Origin: Planctomycetota bacterium
GTDB taxonomy: Bacteria; Planctomycetota; Planctomycetia; Isosphaerales; Isosphaeraceae
Assembly (NCBI GenBank): GCA_028291545.1
Contig: JAQGHR010000004.1
Location: 62,001-126,000, forward strand
DNA length: 64,000 nt
Direction of reading: 5' to 3'
Position 1 is the stretch's first letter, and each line of letters starts with the position of its first letter. Shown one piece after another: positions 46,122 through 55,707 of the stretch. Made by a program: the position numbers and the translations under genes. Below the pieces are notes generated by a model that made no database searches, was not told where the DNA came from, and saw only the letters and a program-made list of their open reading frames with translations.

Positions 46122-49100
46122 TCACGCGATGGCGTCCCCTAGAGGCGTCACGTGGCCGTCAAAGTGGTTATCGTGTGCGACCGGGGGGGGCGCCTCGGAC
46201 CGGGTCTCAACCACGCTCTGGTCCGCGAACCACTGGATCACATAGTAAAACACGGGGGTCAGGAAGATCCCGAAGAAAGTCACGCCGAGCATGCCCGCGA
46301 ATACGGCGGTGCCCAGCGTCCTCCGCATCTCGGCGCCCGCACCCTGAGAGATGACGAGGGGAACCACTCCGAGGATGAAGGCGAAGGACGTCATCATGAT
46401 CGGTCGTAGGCGCAGTTCGCACGCTTCGATGGTCGCCTCGAAGCGGGGTACGCCTTCCTCTCGGCGAGCCTTGGCGAACTCGACGATGAGGATCGCGTTC
46501 TTGCAGGCCAATCCCACCAGGACGACGAATCCGACCTGAGTGAAGATGTTGATATCCATACTGGCCATCTGCACGCCGACAATCGAGCAGAGCAAGCACA
46601 TCGGGACGACCAGAATCACGGCCAGCGGTAAGGACCAGCTCTCGTACTGGGCCGCGAGTACCAGGAAGACCAGGACGACCGCCAGGATGAACACCATCAT
46701 CGCCGTGTTGCCCGTCTGGAGCTGGAGCAGCGCAAGCTCGGTCCATTCCGTCCGCATGGAGGACGGAAGATCGCGCTGGGCCACGTCGTTCATGAGTCCG
46801 ATGGCCTGACCGGAGCTCGTACCGGGCGAGGCATTCCCATTGATCGCCGAGGCGATGTACATGTTGTAGCGCATGATCAGGACGGGCCCGTTCACGTCGG
46901 TGACGCTGGCCATCGAGCCTAGAGGAACCATGCCGCCGCGATCGTTGCGGATCTTGAGTTGCTTGATGTCTTCGACCTGTTTGCGGAAGTTCGTATCGCC
47001 CTGTACGTTCACCTGCCAGGTGCGACCGAAGCGATTGAAGTCGTTCACATAGAGCGAACCGAGATAGACCTGGAGCGTGTTGAAAACCTCTCCGACCGAG
47101 ACGCCCATCATCTTCACGCGATCGCGATCGATGTTGAGGAAGAGCCAGGGGGTGTTGGCGCGGAAGCTCGAGAACAGGCCGTTCAGGCCGGGTGTGGAGT
47201 CTCCTTCGGCCACGACCTTTTCCGTCGCCGTCTGAAGCGCATCCAGTCCGTTATCGCCGCGGTCCTCGATCACGATTTTGAACCCGCCGGCCGTGCCCAA
47301 CCCTTCGACAGGCGGAGCGCCGAAGACATTGATCACGCCGTCGGCGACTTCGTCCTGGAGCTGTGTTTGGATCTTCGTCGCGATGGCATCGCCGGAGAGC
47401 GACGGTTTGAGCCGGTGGTGAAATTCGTCGAGCATCACGTACATCGAGCCGTAATTCGGCGCATTGGCGTTCATCAAGAGGGATTGACCGGCGATTGCGA
47501 CCGTGTGACTCACCCCGTGGACCTTCCCGGTCAGTTCTTCGATGTGCTTCATGACCCGCTGGGTCTTCTCGACGGAGGTCGCGTCGGGCATCCGCACGTT
47601 GACGAGCAGGTAGCCTTTATCCTGAGAGGGAATGAACCCCGAGGGCGTCTGCGAGAAGCCGAAATACGTCAAGTAGAGGAGGCCGCCGTATCCCGCCAAG
47701 ACGAGCAGGCTGATCCGCAACAGACCGGCGACCATCTTCGAGTACATGCCCGTCGCGGCCTTGAAGCCGTAATTGAACAGGCGGAAAAAGCCGGAAAGAA
47801 TGCGATCGAGGAGCGGGCCGACGATCCAGCCGAGCACGGCCCCGATGAGAGAACACGTGGCGGGTGCGGCCCACCACTCTCGCGCGGCGATCGGCCCCAT
47901 CACCGGCCCGAAGTGCGGCGTCAGGAATTGGTAGGCGAGGAATCCACCGAACAGTGCATAGGCAATCCTCGGGAGAGCCGCGTTCGCATGACCGTCACCC
48001 CTCGGCCGGAGGAGGAGTGCGGCGAGGGCCGGTGACAGGGTCAGCGAGTTGAACGCCGAGATCACCGTCGAGACCGCGATCGTCAGCGCGAACTGCCGGA
48101 AGAACTGGCCCACGATCCCCGTGATGAACGCGCACGGCACGAACACCGCCGTGAGCACCAGGCCGATGGCCACCACCGGGCCGGAGACCTGCTCCATGGC
48201 CCGGATCGTGGCCTCGCGCGGGGCCAGTCCGTGCTCGATGTGGTGCTCGACGGCCTCGACCACGACGATCGCGTCGTCCACCACGATCCCGATCGCAAGC
48301 ACCAGGCCGAACAGCGTCAGGTTGTTCAGCGAAAACCCCAGCGCCGTCATCGCGGCGAAGGTGCCGATGATGGCGACCGGGACGGCGACCAGCGGGATCA
48401 CCGCCGAGCGCCAATTCTGCAAGAACAGGAGCACCACCACGGCGACGAGAATGACCGCGTCCCGCAGCGTCTTCACGACTTCCCAGACCGATTCGGTGAT
48501 GAACGGGGTCGTATCGTAGACGATCGCGTAGTCGAGCCCTTCGGGAAAGCGTTCCTTCAAATCGTCCATCTTTTCACGCACGAGCCGGGCGGTCTTGAGT
48601 GCGTTCGAGCCCGGCCTCTGATAGATGGAGAGGGCGACGGAAGGCCGGCCGTCGAGGGTGCATGTCTGGTCGTAGCTTTGCGCACCGAGCTCGATATCGG
48701 CGACATCTTTGAGGCGGACCAGCCGGCCTTCGGGGTCGGTTTTCAAGACGATATTCTGGAACTGCTCCGTGTCCATCAGGCGGCCGAGGGTGGTCATGGT
48801 GTACTGATAGACCTGGCCCATGGGGACCGGCGGCTGGCCGATCTGCCCGGCGGCCACCTGGATGTTTTGCTGCTCGATTGCCGTCGACACATCGGTCGCC
48901 GTGAGGCCGCGATACGACATCTTTCCGGGATCGAGCCACACCCGCATGCTATAGTCGCGCTGGCCGAGGTAGGTGATGTCGCCCACGCCTTCCAAACGCG
49001 AAAGCTCATCGCGCAACTGGATCGTCGCGTAGTTGCTGAGGTACAGATTGTCGCGGCTGCTATCGGGCGAGAAGAGGTTGACGATCATCAGCGTGCTGGG

Positions 49101-49502
49101 CGACTTCTTCTTCACGGTCACCCCGCGGCGCTTCACCAGGTCCGGCAGAATCGGCTCGGCGAGGCTGACTTTATTCTGAACCAGGACTTGCGCCATATTC
49201 AGATCGACGCCCAGCTTGAATGTGACGGTCAGCGTATACGTTCCGTCGTTGGTGCATTGCGAGGACATATAAAGCATGTTCTCGACGCCGTTGACATTCT
49301 GCTCGATCGGCGCGGCCACGGTGTCGGCGACGACCTTGGAGTTCGCGCCGGGGTAGAACGCCGAGACCTCCACCGTCGGCGGCGTGATGTCCGGGTATTG
49401 AGCGATCGGCAGAGACCAGACCGCGAGCCCGCCCCCGAGGGTAATGATAATGGAGAGCACCGCGGCGAAGATCGGCCGGTCGATGAAGAATTTCGAGAAC
49501 AT
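46122..49502 (-). CDS. HAE1-family RND efflux permease (second pump of tandem pair)
   Basis: A 1126-aa AcrB/MexB-type pump. It begins FSKFFIDRPIFAAVLS, with the periplasmic AQYPDITPPTVEV block, and has the TM4 proton-relay aspartates in GIVVDDAIVVVEAVEHH, as well as ARREEGVPRFEATIEAC and the TM11 region. Between TM6 and TM7 there are two extra hydrophobic segments (IAYALFGGFLAYQFL; CSLIGAVLGWIVGPLLD), absent from E. coli AcrB, suggesting 14 helices. The ATG at 49502 is preferred over a TTG 18 bp upstream. It is the third and last gene of the minus-strand efflux operon, 115 bp behind the first pump, and shares a near-identical DNA tract with it. Confidence 0.93.
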   Translation of the reverse strand: MFSKFFIDRPIFAAVLSIIITLGGGLAVWSLPIAQYPDITPPTVEVSAFYPGANSKVVADTVAAPIEQNVNGVENMLYMSSQCTNDGTYTLTVTFKLGVDLNMAQVLVQNKVSLAEPILPDLVKRRGVTVKKKSPSTLMIVNLFSPDSSRDNLYLSNYATIQLRDELSRLEGVGDITYLGQRDYSMRVWLDPGKMSYRGLTATDVSTAIEQQNIQVAAGQIGQPPVPMGQVYQYTMTTLGRLMDTEQFQNIVLKTDPEGRLVRLKDVADIELGAQSYDQTCTLDGRPSVALSIYQRPGSNALKTARLVREKMDDLKERFPEGLDYAIVYDTTPFITESVWEVVKTLRDAVILVAVVVLLFLQNWRSAVIPLVAVPVAIIGTFAAMTALGFSLNNLTLFGLVLAIGIVVDDAIVVVEAVEHHIEHGLAPREATIRAMEQVSGPVVAIGLVLTAVFVPCAFITGIVGQFFRQFALTIAVSTVISAFNSLTLSPALAALLLRPRGDGHANAALPRIAYALFGGFLAYQFLTPHFGPVMGPIAAREWWAAPATCSLIGAVLGWIVGPLLDRILSGFFRLFNYGFKAATGMYSKMVAGLLRISLLVLAGYGGLLYLTYFGFSQTPSGFIPSQDKGYLLVNVRMPDATSVEKTQRVMKHIEELTGKVHGVSHTVAIAGQSLLMNANAPNYGSMYVMLDEFHHRLKPSLSGDAIATKIQTQLQDEVADGVINVFGAPPVEGLGTAGGFKIVIEDRGDNGLDALQTATEKVVAEGDSTPGLNGLFSSFRANTPWLFLNIDRDRVKMMGVSVGEVFNTLQVYLGSLYVNDFNRFGRTWQVNVQGDTNFRKQVEDIKQLKIRNDRGGMVPLGSMASVTDVNGPVLIMRYNMYIASAINGNASPGTSSGQAIGLMNDVAQRDLPSSMRTEWTELALLQLQTGNTAMMVFILAVVLVFLVLAAQYESWSLPLAVILVVPMCLLCSIVGVQMASMDINIFTQVGFVVLVGLACKNAILIVEFAKARREEGVPRFEATIEACELRLRPIMMTSFAFILGVVPLVISQGAGAEMRRTLGTAVFAGMLGVTFFGIFLTPVFYYVIQWFADQSVVETRSEAPPPVAHDNHFDGHVTPLGDAIA
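48001..48440. repeat. Long near-identical tract shared by the two RND genes (copy in second pump)
   Basis: Bases 48001-48330 match 51755-52084 with only about 3 differences (roughly 99% identity, counted by eye), and the similarity continues at about 97% up to 48440. It covers TM4-TM6 with the proton-relay residues. Synonymous sites are also identical, whereas the remaining parts of the proteins differ widely. Confidence 0.88.
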
Positions 49503-49617
49503 GCGTGCCTCGCGTGCCAATCAATTCGGGAGCCGAGATTCGAGAGCGGTGATCATGATGCGGGGTTCGCAGCATCCGAGATATTGAATCTCGAATGTCG
49601 ATCGCCGTCGGATTGCC

Positions 49618-52600
49618 TCATTTGTGTTCGACCAGTTCTGGCTCTGCTTCGACGTCCATCGTCTTCGTTCTCTCGGCCGGCCGACTCCGAGTCGCTCGAC
49701 TCGTGCTCTTGCCCATCTCGGTGATGGCGTAGCGGATGAGCTGTCGCGCAGGGCTGAGGAAGACGATGCTCTTGATGATCTCGTTGACACGACGGAGGAA
49801 GGGCGACCGGAACAGGGCCGTTTCGCCCACCACGTCGACCACGAAGAAGAACACGGGCGTGAGGAAGATCCCGAACAGAGTCACACCCAGCATCCCGCTG
49901 AAGACGGTCGTTCCCAGCGTCCGTCTCATCTCGGCGCCGGCGCCTTTCGAGAGAATCAGGGGAACAACGCCGAGGATGAATGCGAAGGACGTCATGATGA
50001 TCGGCCGCAGCCGCAGCGTGCAGGCGTCCAGGGCCGCTTGCCTGGGCGTTTCGCCCGCCTCGCGGCGCTGCTTGGCAAACTCGACGATCAGGATCGCGTT
50101 CTTGCTGGCCAGGCCCACGAGTACGACGAACCCGATCTGCGTGAAAATGTTGATATCCTGCTTCGCCACCTGAACGCCGATGACGGCGCTCAGCAGGCAC
50201 ATCGGCACGACCATGATCACGGCCAGTGGCATCGACCAGCTCTCGTACTGCGCGGCAAGGACGAGAAACACCATCACGACGGCGAAGCCGAAAACGATCA
50301 TCGCCGTGTTGCCCGCCTGGAGTTCCAGGAAGGCCAGCTCGGTCCACTCGTAGCTCATCGCGGGCGGCAAGTTGTCCAGCGCCAGATCCTCCATGATCTT
50401 GATCGCCTGCCCGGTGCTCACGCCGGGCGCGGCCGAACCGTTGATGGGAGCCGCGGGCTTGGTGTTGTAACGCGTCAGGATCAATGGGCCGTTTTGCTCG
50501 CGAATGTCCGCGAGCGTCCCGATCGGCACCATGGCCCCTCGGGCATTGCGGACCTTCAAACGCTTGACGTCGTTCACCTGGTTGCGAAACTGCTGCTCGG
50601 CCTGGACGACGACCTGCCAGGTGCGGCCAAACCGGTTGATGTCGTTGACATAGAGCGAGCCGAGATAAATCCGCAACGAGTCGAAAAGGCTTCGTAGCGG
50701 CACTTCCTTGATCATGCACTCAGTACGATTCACGTCGACGAAGAGTTGAGGCACGTTCGCCCGGAAGGGGGACGCCAGGCTGATGAGGGCGGGGAAATCC
50801 CTGGCCAGCGCCGCGAGTTCGCCTCGGGTGGCTTCCGGTCGTGCCAAGCGGGGATCGGGCTGTTCCTTGGCGAGGCTGATCAGGTTCTCCGTCTCCTTCT
50901 GGAGGGCCGCCGAGCCGAGGTCGCCTTGATCCTTGATCATCAGCTTGAAGCCGCCGGCTCGCCCCACGCCCCGGACCGGGGGCGGAGGAAGGACCGTGAG
51001 CATGGCCTCGGGCACGCTCTTGTCGAATTTCTCACGCAAGGTTTTCACGATCGAATCGCTGTCGAGATAGATGAGCTTCTCCTCTTCCACCGCCTTGCCA
51101 TTCTTGTTCACGATCGTCTTCTGGTGGAGCGGATGCCGACGCTTCTCGAACGTGTCGAGGATCACGAACATCGAGCCGAAGTTCGACCCGTTCGCACTGA
51201 GCAGCATGGACTGGCCCGAGTTCGCCTGAGTAAAGCGGATGCCAGGCGTGTCGCGGGCGATCCCTTCGATCTTGCTCATCGTGGCACGGGTCCGCTCGGC
51301 CGAGGTTGAGTCGGGTAGCTGGACGTTGATGAGAAGATAGCCCATGTCCTGTGACGGGATGAACCCGGTGGGCGTGTGAGTGAATCCATAGTAGGTGAAA
51401 TAGAGGAGCCCGCCGTATCCGGCCAGGACGACGATGCTCAATCGCAGCAGTCCGCCCACGGTCCGGCCGTAGGCGGTGGTCGCTCGCTTGAAGCCGGCGT
51501 TGAACAGGCGGAAAAACCATGACAGCAGCCGATCCAGCCACGGACCCACGACCCAGCCGATGAGACCTCCGGTCAGCGCCGTGAGTCCGACCCCGATCCA
51601 CCAGAGTTTCGCCTCCGCATCGATCCACGAGGCCGTCGTCAGAACCCGACCGAGCATCTCGATCACACGATGACCAAGCAACTCATATGCGAGGTAGCCG
51701 CCCAGCAGGACGAACGCCGGCCTCGGCAGTGCGCCGCCCTTTTCATCCTCACGTCTCGGCCGGAGGAGGAGGGCGGCGAGGGCCGGTGACAGGGTCAGCG
51801 AGTTGAACGCCGAGATCACCGTCGAGACCGCGATCGTCAGCGCGAACTGCCGGAAGAACTGCCCCACGATCCCCGTGATGAACGCGCACGGCACGAACAC
51901 CGCCGTGAGCACCAGGCCGATGGCCACCACCGGGCCGGAGACCTGCTCCATGGCCCGGATCGTGGCCTCGCGCGGGGCCAGGCCGTGCTCGATGTGGTGC
52001 TCGACGGCCTCGACCACGACGATCGCGTCGTCCACCACGATCCCGATCGCAAGCACCAGGCCGAACAGCGTCAGGTTGTTCAGCGTGAAACCGAGTGCCG
52101 CCATCGCGGCGAAGGTGCCGACGATGGCGACCGGGACGGCGACCAGCGGGATCACCGCCGAGCGCCAGTTCTGCAAGAACAGGAGCACCACGAGCGCGAC
52201 CAATAGGATCGCTTCGCGGAGTGTCTTCACCACCTCGCCGATCGACTCGCTGATGAACGGGGTCGTGTCGTACCGGATCTCGTAATCGACGCCTTCGGGG
52301 AAGTTCTTCTTCAACTCTTCCATTTTTGCCTTGATGATGTCGGCCGTGTCGAGCGCATTGGCGTCGGGAAGCTGGAAGATGGCGAGGCTGACGGACGGCT
52401 TACCGTTGACTGAGCAATTGATGTCCTCGTTCTTGGCTCCCAGCTCGACCCGGCCGATATCCTTGACACGGACCACACGGCCGTCGGGCGTGGTCTTGAC
52501 GATCACTTTCTCAAATTGCTCGACCTCCGTCAGCCGCCCGAGCGTGCTGAGCGGGATCTGGATCGCCTGCCCCGACTCGACCGGGGGCTGACCGATCTGG

Positions 52601-53274
52601 CCCGCCGCGACCGACATGTTCTGTTCTCGCAGCGAGCGGACCACGTCGCCCGCCTCCATGCCTCGCGACGCGAGCTTGTCCGGATCGACCCAGATTCGCA
52701 TGCTGTAGTCGCGCTGGCCGAAGAGGCGAACCTCGCTCACGCCTGGCATCCTTGCCAACTCGTCCTTGATCTGAAGAACGGCGTAGTTGCTCAGGTAGAG
52801 CTGGTCGTATCGGCCCGTCTTCTCGCCCTTGATCGGCGGCGAGTTGATCGCAATCGCGAGCAGAATATCGGGCGATTGCTTGCGGACGTTGACGCCGGTC
52901 TGCTTCAACACGTCCGGCAAGTTCGGCATGGCCAGGCTCACGCGGTTCTGCACCAGAACCTGGGCCATGTTCAGATCGATGCCGTGGCGAAACGTGACGG
53001 ACAGCGTGTAGGAGCCGTCGTTGGTGCATTGCGAGGACATGTAGAGCATGTCTTCCACACCGTTCACCATCTGCTCGATCGGCGTGGCGACGGACTCGGA
53101 GACGACCTGGGCGCTGGCGCCGGGGAAGTTGCAATCGACGGAGACCGTGGGCGGCGAGATCTGCGGATACTGGCCGATCGGGAGTGTGAATAGCGAAATC
53201 CCCCCGGCCAGGGTGATCACGATCGAGAGCACTGCCGCGAAGATCGGCCGGTCGATGAAGAATTTCGAGAACAC
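49618..53274 (-). CDS. HAE1-family RND efflux permease (first pump of tandem pair)
   Basis: A 1218-aa RND pump with the same order as its neighbour: FSKFFIDRPIFAAVLS start, GQYPQISPPTVSV, VVDDAIVVVEAVEHH in TM4 and an extra pair of hydrophobic segments between TM6 and TM7 (LLGGYLAYELLGHRVIEML; LTALTGGLIGWVVGPWLD). It is longer through a hydrophilic insert near residues 700-760 (HPLHQKTIVNKNGKAVEEEK) and a charged C-terminal tail. The GTG at 53274 has GGGAGA 8 bp upstream. It lies 130 bp after the membrane-fusion gene. Two HAE1 pumps in one operon with one fusion protein suggest a heterotrimer such as MdtBC, though that is inference. No TolC-like gene is nearby. Confidence 0.93.
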   Translation of the reverse strand: MFSKFFIDRPIFAAVLSIVITLAGGISLFTLPIGQYPQISPPTVSVDCNFPGASAQVVSESVATPIEQMVNGVEDMLYMSSQCTNDGSYTLSVTFRHGIDLNMAQVLVQNRVSLAMPNLPDVLKQTGVNVRKQSPDILLAIAINSPPIKGEKTGRYDQLYLSNYAVLQIKDELARMPGVSEVRLFGQRDYSMRIWVDPDKLASRGMEAGDVVRSLREQNMSVAAGQIGQPPVESGQAIQIPLSTLGRLTEVEQFEKVIVKTTPDGRVVRVKDIGRVELGAKNEDINCSVNGKPSVSLAIFQLPDANALDTADIIKAKMEELKKNFPEGVDYEIRYDTTPFISESIGEVVKTLREAILLVALVVLLFLQNWRSAVIPLVAVPVAIVGTFAAMAALGFTLNNLTLFGLVLAIGIVVDDAIVVVEAVEHHIEHGLAPREATIRAMEQVSGPVVAIGLVLTAVFVPCAFITGIVGQFFRQFALTIAVSTVISAFNSLTLSPALAALLLRPRREDEKGGALPRPAFVLLGGYLAYELLGHRVIEMLGRVLTTASWIDAEAKLWWIGVGLTALTGGLIGWVVGPWLDRLLSWFFRLFNAGFKRATTAYGRTVGGLLRLSIVVLAGYGGLLYFTYYGFTHTPTGFIPSQDMGYLLINVQLPDSTSAERTRATMSKIEGIARDTPGIRFTQANSGQSMLLSANGSNFGSMFVILDTFEKRRHPLHQKTIVNKNGKAVEEEKLIYLDSDSIVKTLREKFDKSVPEAMLTVLPPPPVRGVGRAGGFKLMIKDQGDLGSAALQKETENLISLAKEQPDPRLARPEATRGELAALARDFPALISLASPFRANVPQLFVDVNRTECMIKEVPLRSLFDSLRIYLGSLYVNDINRFGRTWQVVVQAEQQFRNQVNDVKRLKVRNARGAMVPIGTLADIREQNGPLILTRYNTKPAAPINGSAAPGVSTGQAIKIMEDLALDNLPPAMSYEWTELAFLELQAGNTAMIVFGFAVVMVFLVLAAQYESWSMPLAVIMVVPMCLLSAVIGVQVAKQDINIFTQIGFVVLVGLASKNAILIVEFAKQRREAGETPRQAALDACTLRLRPIIMTSFAFILGVVPLILSKGAGAEMRRTLGTTVFSGMLGVTLFGIFLTPVFFFVVDVVGETALFRSPFLRRVNEIIKSIVFLSPARQLIRYAITEMGKSTSRATRSRPAERTKTMDVEAEPELVEHK
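51755..52194. repeat. Long near-identical tract shared by the two RND genes (copy in first pump)
   Basis: This is the partner of 48001-48440 (constant offset 3754). The first 330 bp contain about 3 differences between the copies, and the next 110 bp about 8, before identity falls to normal paralogue level. Confidence 0.88.
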
Positions 53275-53403
53275 GCAGAGGTCTCCCGGACGGCGGCGGA
53301 CGCACCCAAATGGCTGGCTCCGCGAGGGACGACCGCGAAGCCACTGTCTCGAGATATCTGCCAGACGGCGACCTCGGATCGGAGCCGCTCCGGCAGATCG
53401 CGA

Positions 53404-54729
53404 TTAGCCCCCCGTCGGCAGCCGGATCGCCGCGGGCTTGACATCACCGGGAACGGTCGGTGGCGGTGTCGCGGATGGTTTGGGATCGACCTCCGCGCCA
53501 GGCCGGACGCGCTGCAGGCCCGTGAGCACGAACTTCTCCCCGGGCTTCAGGTTGCTTTCGACGACGCGGAGGCCGAAGTGCAACGAGCCGACGCGGACCT
53601 TGCGATATTCCACCACCTTGCCAGCCCGGAACTTGCCGGTGTCTTTGCCGGTCTTGGGATCTTTGATCGGAATCTTCCCGTCAGTGACCACGTAGAGGAA
53701 CTTGTTCCCCTGATCGGTCCCCAGGGCTTGTTCGGGCACCAGAAGAGCCTGGTGGGGGGTTCCAATGGGCAGCTTGACCCTCATGAAAATTCCGGGAGAG
53801 AGAACCCGGGGCTCGGGATTCGGAATCTCGGCCCGAATTCGAAGCGTTCCCGTGCTCTGTTCCAGGCGATTCTCGCTGAAGTTGATGTTGCCCTCATGCG
53901 GGAACGCCTGCTCGGGCGGGTCGCCGGCGAACTCATCGGCAAGTCCGGCGTAGATCAGGATCCGATTGGCTTCGGAGCGAGACTTGATCTTTCCTTCCGC
54001 GAGCAATCGACGAAGCCTCAGGAGCGTCCGTTCGTCCACATCGAAGTAGACGTAGATCGGGTCGAGCGACACGATCGTCGTCAACATGGTCTCATCCGCC
54101 TTGATCAGGTTGCCCCGGTCCACCATGCGTCGGCTGAGGCGGCCGGAGATCGGAGCTGTGACCTTGGTGTAGCTCTCGTTCAGTTTCGCGAGAGCGCGAG
54201 CGGCCTTGGCCATGCCCACCGCGGCGTTCGCCTCGCTGTAATCGCCCGTGACCTGATCGTATTCCTGACGGCTGAGCACCTCTCGGCCTTTCAGACTCGC
54301 GGCTCGGGCATAGTCCGCTGAGAGCCGCTTCGCGTGTGCCTCGGCCTGGGCTAGCGACGCCTCGGTTCGGGCGAGGTCCGCGTCGTACTGGCGCGGGTCG
54401 ATCTCGAACAGAACGGTGTTCTCCCTGACTTCATCACCGTCCTTGAAGTTGATCTTTTCGAGGTATCCGTTCACCCGGGCGCGGATCTCGACCGTCTGCG
54501 CGGCCGTGGTCTGTCCTACGAACTCCTCGTAGTCCGTGACCTCCTTGATCACCGGTTCGCTCGTGAAGACTTCCGGAGGCTTTGGCGGCGGAGGTTTCGC
54601 GGCATTCCGGTCGCACCCGATCGGACCCAGCAAGGTCAACGCCATCGCGGTCGTTGCCAAGACGATTTTCCGACGTTGTCTCGTGAAAGAAGCCGGCAGC
54701 ACGGTTGGCATCCGTCTCATCCTCTTCAT
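53404..54729 (-). CDS. RND efflux membrane fusion lipoprotein
   Basis: A 441-aa AcrA/HlyD-type adaptor with a lipobox (LLGPIGCD, C39 lipidated), a proline-rich linker, lipoyl/barrel-sandwich halves around VEIRARVNGYLEKINFKDGDEV, a long coiled-coil hairpin (about 110-195, rich in ALAKL and AEAHAKR), and the second half ITAPISGRLSRRMVDRGNLI-type VTAPISGRLS. The C-terminal membrane-proximal region has a proline-rich end. The ATG at 54729 starts a conventional lipoprotein signal. It precedes the first RND pump and follows the TetR gene by 130 bp on the same strand, so it is the first structural gene of the efflux operon. Confidence 0.93.
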   Translation of the reverse strand: MKRMRRMPTVLPASFTRQRRKIVLATTAMALTLLGPIGCDRNAAKPPPPKPPEVFTSEPVIKEVTDYEEFVGQTTAAQTVEIRARVNGYLEKINFKDGDEVRENTVLFEIDPRQYDADLARTEASLAQAEAHAKRLSADYARAASLKGREVLSRQEYDQVTGDYSEANAAVGMAKAARALAKLNESYTKVTAPISGRLSRRMVDRGNLIKADETMLTTIVSLDPIYVYFDVDERTLLRLRRLLAEGKIKSRSEANRILIYAGLADEFAGDPPEQAFPHEGNINFSENRLEQSTGTLRIRAEIPNPEPRVLSPGIFMRVKLPIGTPHQALLVPEQALGTDQGNKFLYVVTDGKIPIKDPKTGKDTGKFRAGKVVEYRKVRVGSLHFGLRVVESNLKPGEKFVLTGLQRVRPGAEVDPKPSATPPPTVPGDVKPAAIRLPTGG

Positions 54730-54859
54730 GGCGTGACCAGCACTGGTGATCGAGTCGAACCAACAATCAGGGCGAGGTGAGTCGAAACAGAGGCGGCGGA
54801 CACCGACGCGGTCGGTCTAGACCCTGGTGTAGGCGGTGCCGGCAACATGAAGGCCGCGA

Positions 54860-55519
54860 TCAAGAATCCTTCGACTCGGGCGTCTGGACCACAAGACGCC
54901 GTCGTTCTCGCTCGCTCAAGATCCCGTAGAACACCACGTCCAGAATCTCTCGAGCTTGCTCCGGGGACGACTTGGGCTGACCTGTAAAATAATTGGTAAA
55001 CATCGTCCCGTAAACCAGGTGACCAAGCACCTCGGTGATCTCCTCGACGGGCATGTCGCGAATGCGCCCATCGTAGATCAGGGAGCGATAGAGTTCCCGC
55101 CACCGGACCATGTTTCTCTCGCGATATGCAAAATATGTGGGCTTTTCGCGGTCCCGGAAGAGCGCACGCTCTTGAATCAACAATTCGACATACTCCGGGT
55201 TCGTCGCGAAGAACTCCAGATAGGCGCGGATCGCGACGGCGATGCGTTCCAGCGGGTCCTCGACCCCCGCGACGCTCGCGTCGATCTGGGCGGTCATTCG
55301 CCGCATCACGCGATCAACGGCCGCAAGAAAGAGCGCTTTCTTGCTCGCAAAATAGCGATAAAGTGTCCCCTTGCCGACACCCATCCGCTCCACAAGGGCC
55401 TGCGTGTCCGCGTCGCCGTAGCCGCGTTCCGCGAACAGGGAAGTCGCGGCGTCCAGAAGCTCCCCTTCACGCGCCCTGCCGGCGGCAATCGAAACGCTTT
55501 CTGGTTCCGTGACACCCAT
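54860..55519 (-). CDS. TetR/AcrR family transcriptional regulator
   Basis: A 219-aa repressor. The N-terminal helix-turn-helix is DTQALVERMGVGKGTLYRYF followed by the SKKALFLAAVDRV helix, the standard TetR DNA-binding domain. The C-terminal ligand domain (about 70-210) resembles AcrR. It is the first gene of the efflux operon and has a promoter and a matching palindromic operator just upstream (55540-55592), so it very probably represses itself and the pump genes until a substrate binds. Confidence 0.93.
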   Translation of the reverse strand: MGVTEPESVSIAAGRAREGELLDAATSLFAERGYGDADTQALVERMGVGKGTLYRYFASKKALFLAAVDRVMRRMTAQIDASVAGVEDPLERIAVAIRAYLEFFATNPEYVELLIQERALFRDREKPTYFAYRERNMVRWRELYRSLIYDGRIRDMPVEEITEVLGHLVYGTMFTNYFTGQPKSSPEQAREILDVVFYGILSERERRRLVVQTPESKDS

Positions 55520-55539
55520 GCGGCCGCACCTTTTCCCTT

Positions 55540-55557
55540 GGACGGACCGGTCAGTCC
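55540..55557 (-). promoter_or_regulatory. TetR operator, 18-bp palindrome
   Basis: The site reads GGACnGACCGGTCnGTCC with one mismatched pair. The core GACCGGTC is a common TetR-family recognition shape. It covers the predicted transcription start, downstream of the -10 box at 55564-55569, and lies 20 bp before the regulator's start codon. Confidence 0.8.
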
Positions 55558-55563
55558 GCAGGA

Positions 55564-55592
55564 ATCGTAGGCAAGTTGGGTGTCGTCGTCAA
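55564..55592 (-). promoter_or_regulatory. Sigma-70-type promoter of the efflux operon
   Basis: On the minus strand TTGACG (55592-55587) and TACGAT (55569-55564) are separated by exactly 17 bp, close to the consensus. The palindromic operator starts 6 bp further downstream, so a bound repressor would cover the transcription start. Confidence 0.78.
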
Positions 55593-55707
55593 GAATCCGA
55601 ACCGGCGAAAAGGGAGAAAATCCGCAGGGAACCAGGGGAAGCGTCTTCAAAGACGCGTCTGAGGGCGCGGCGGTTGCCGTTCGGCTTTTATCACCGGCGA
55701 ATTTGTC

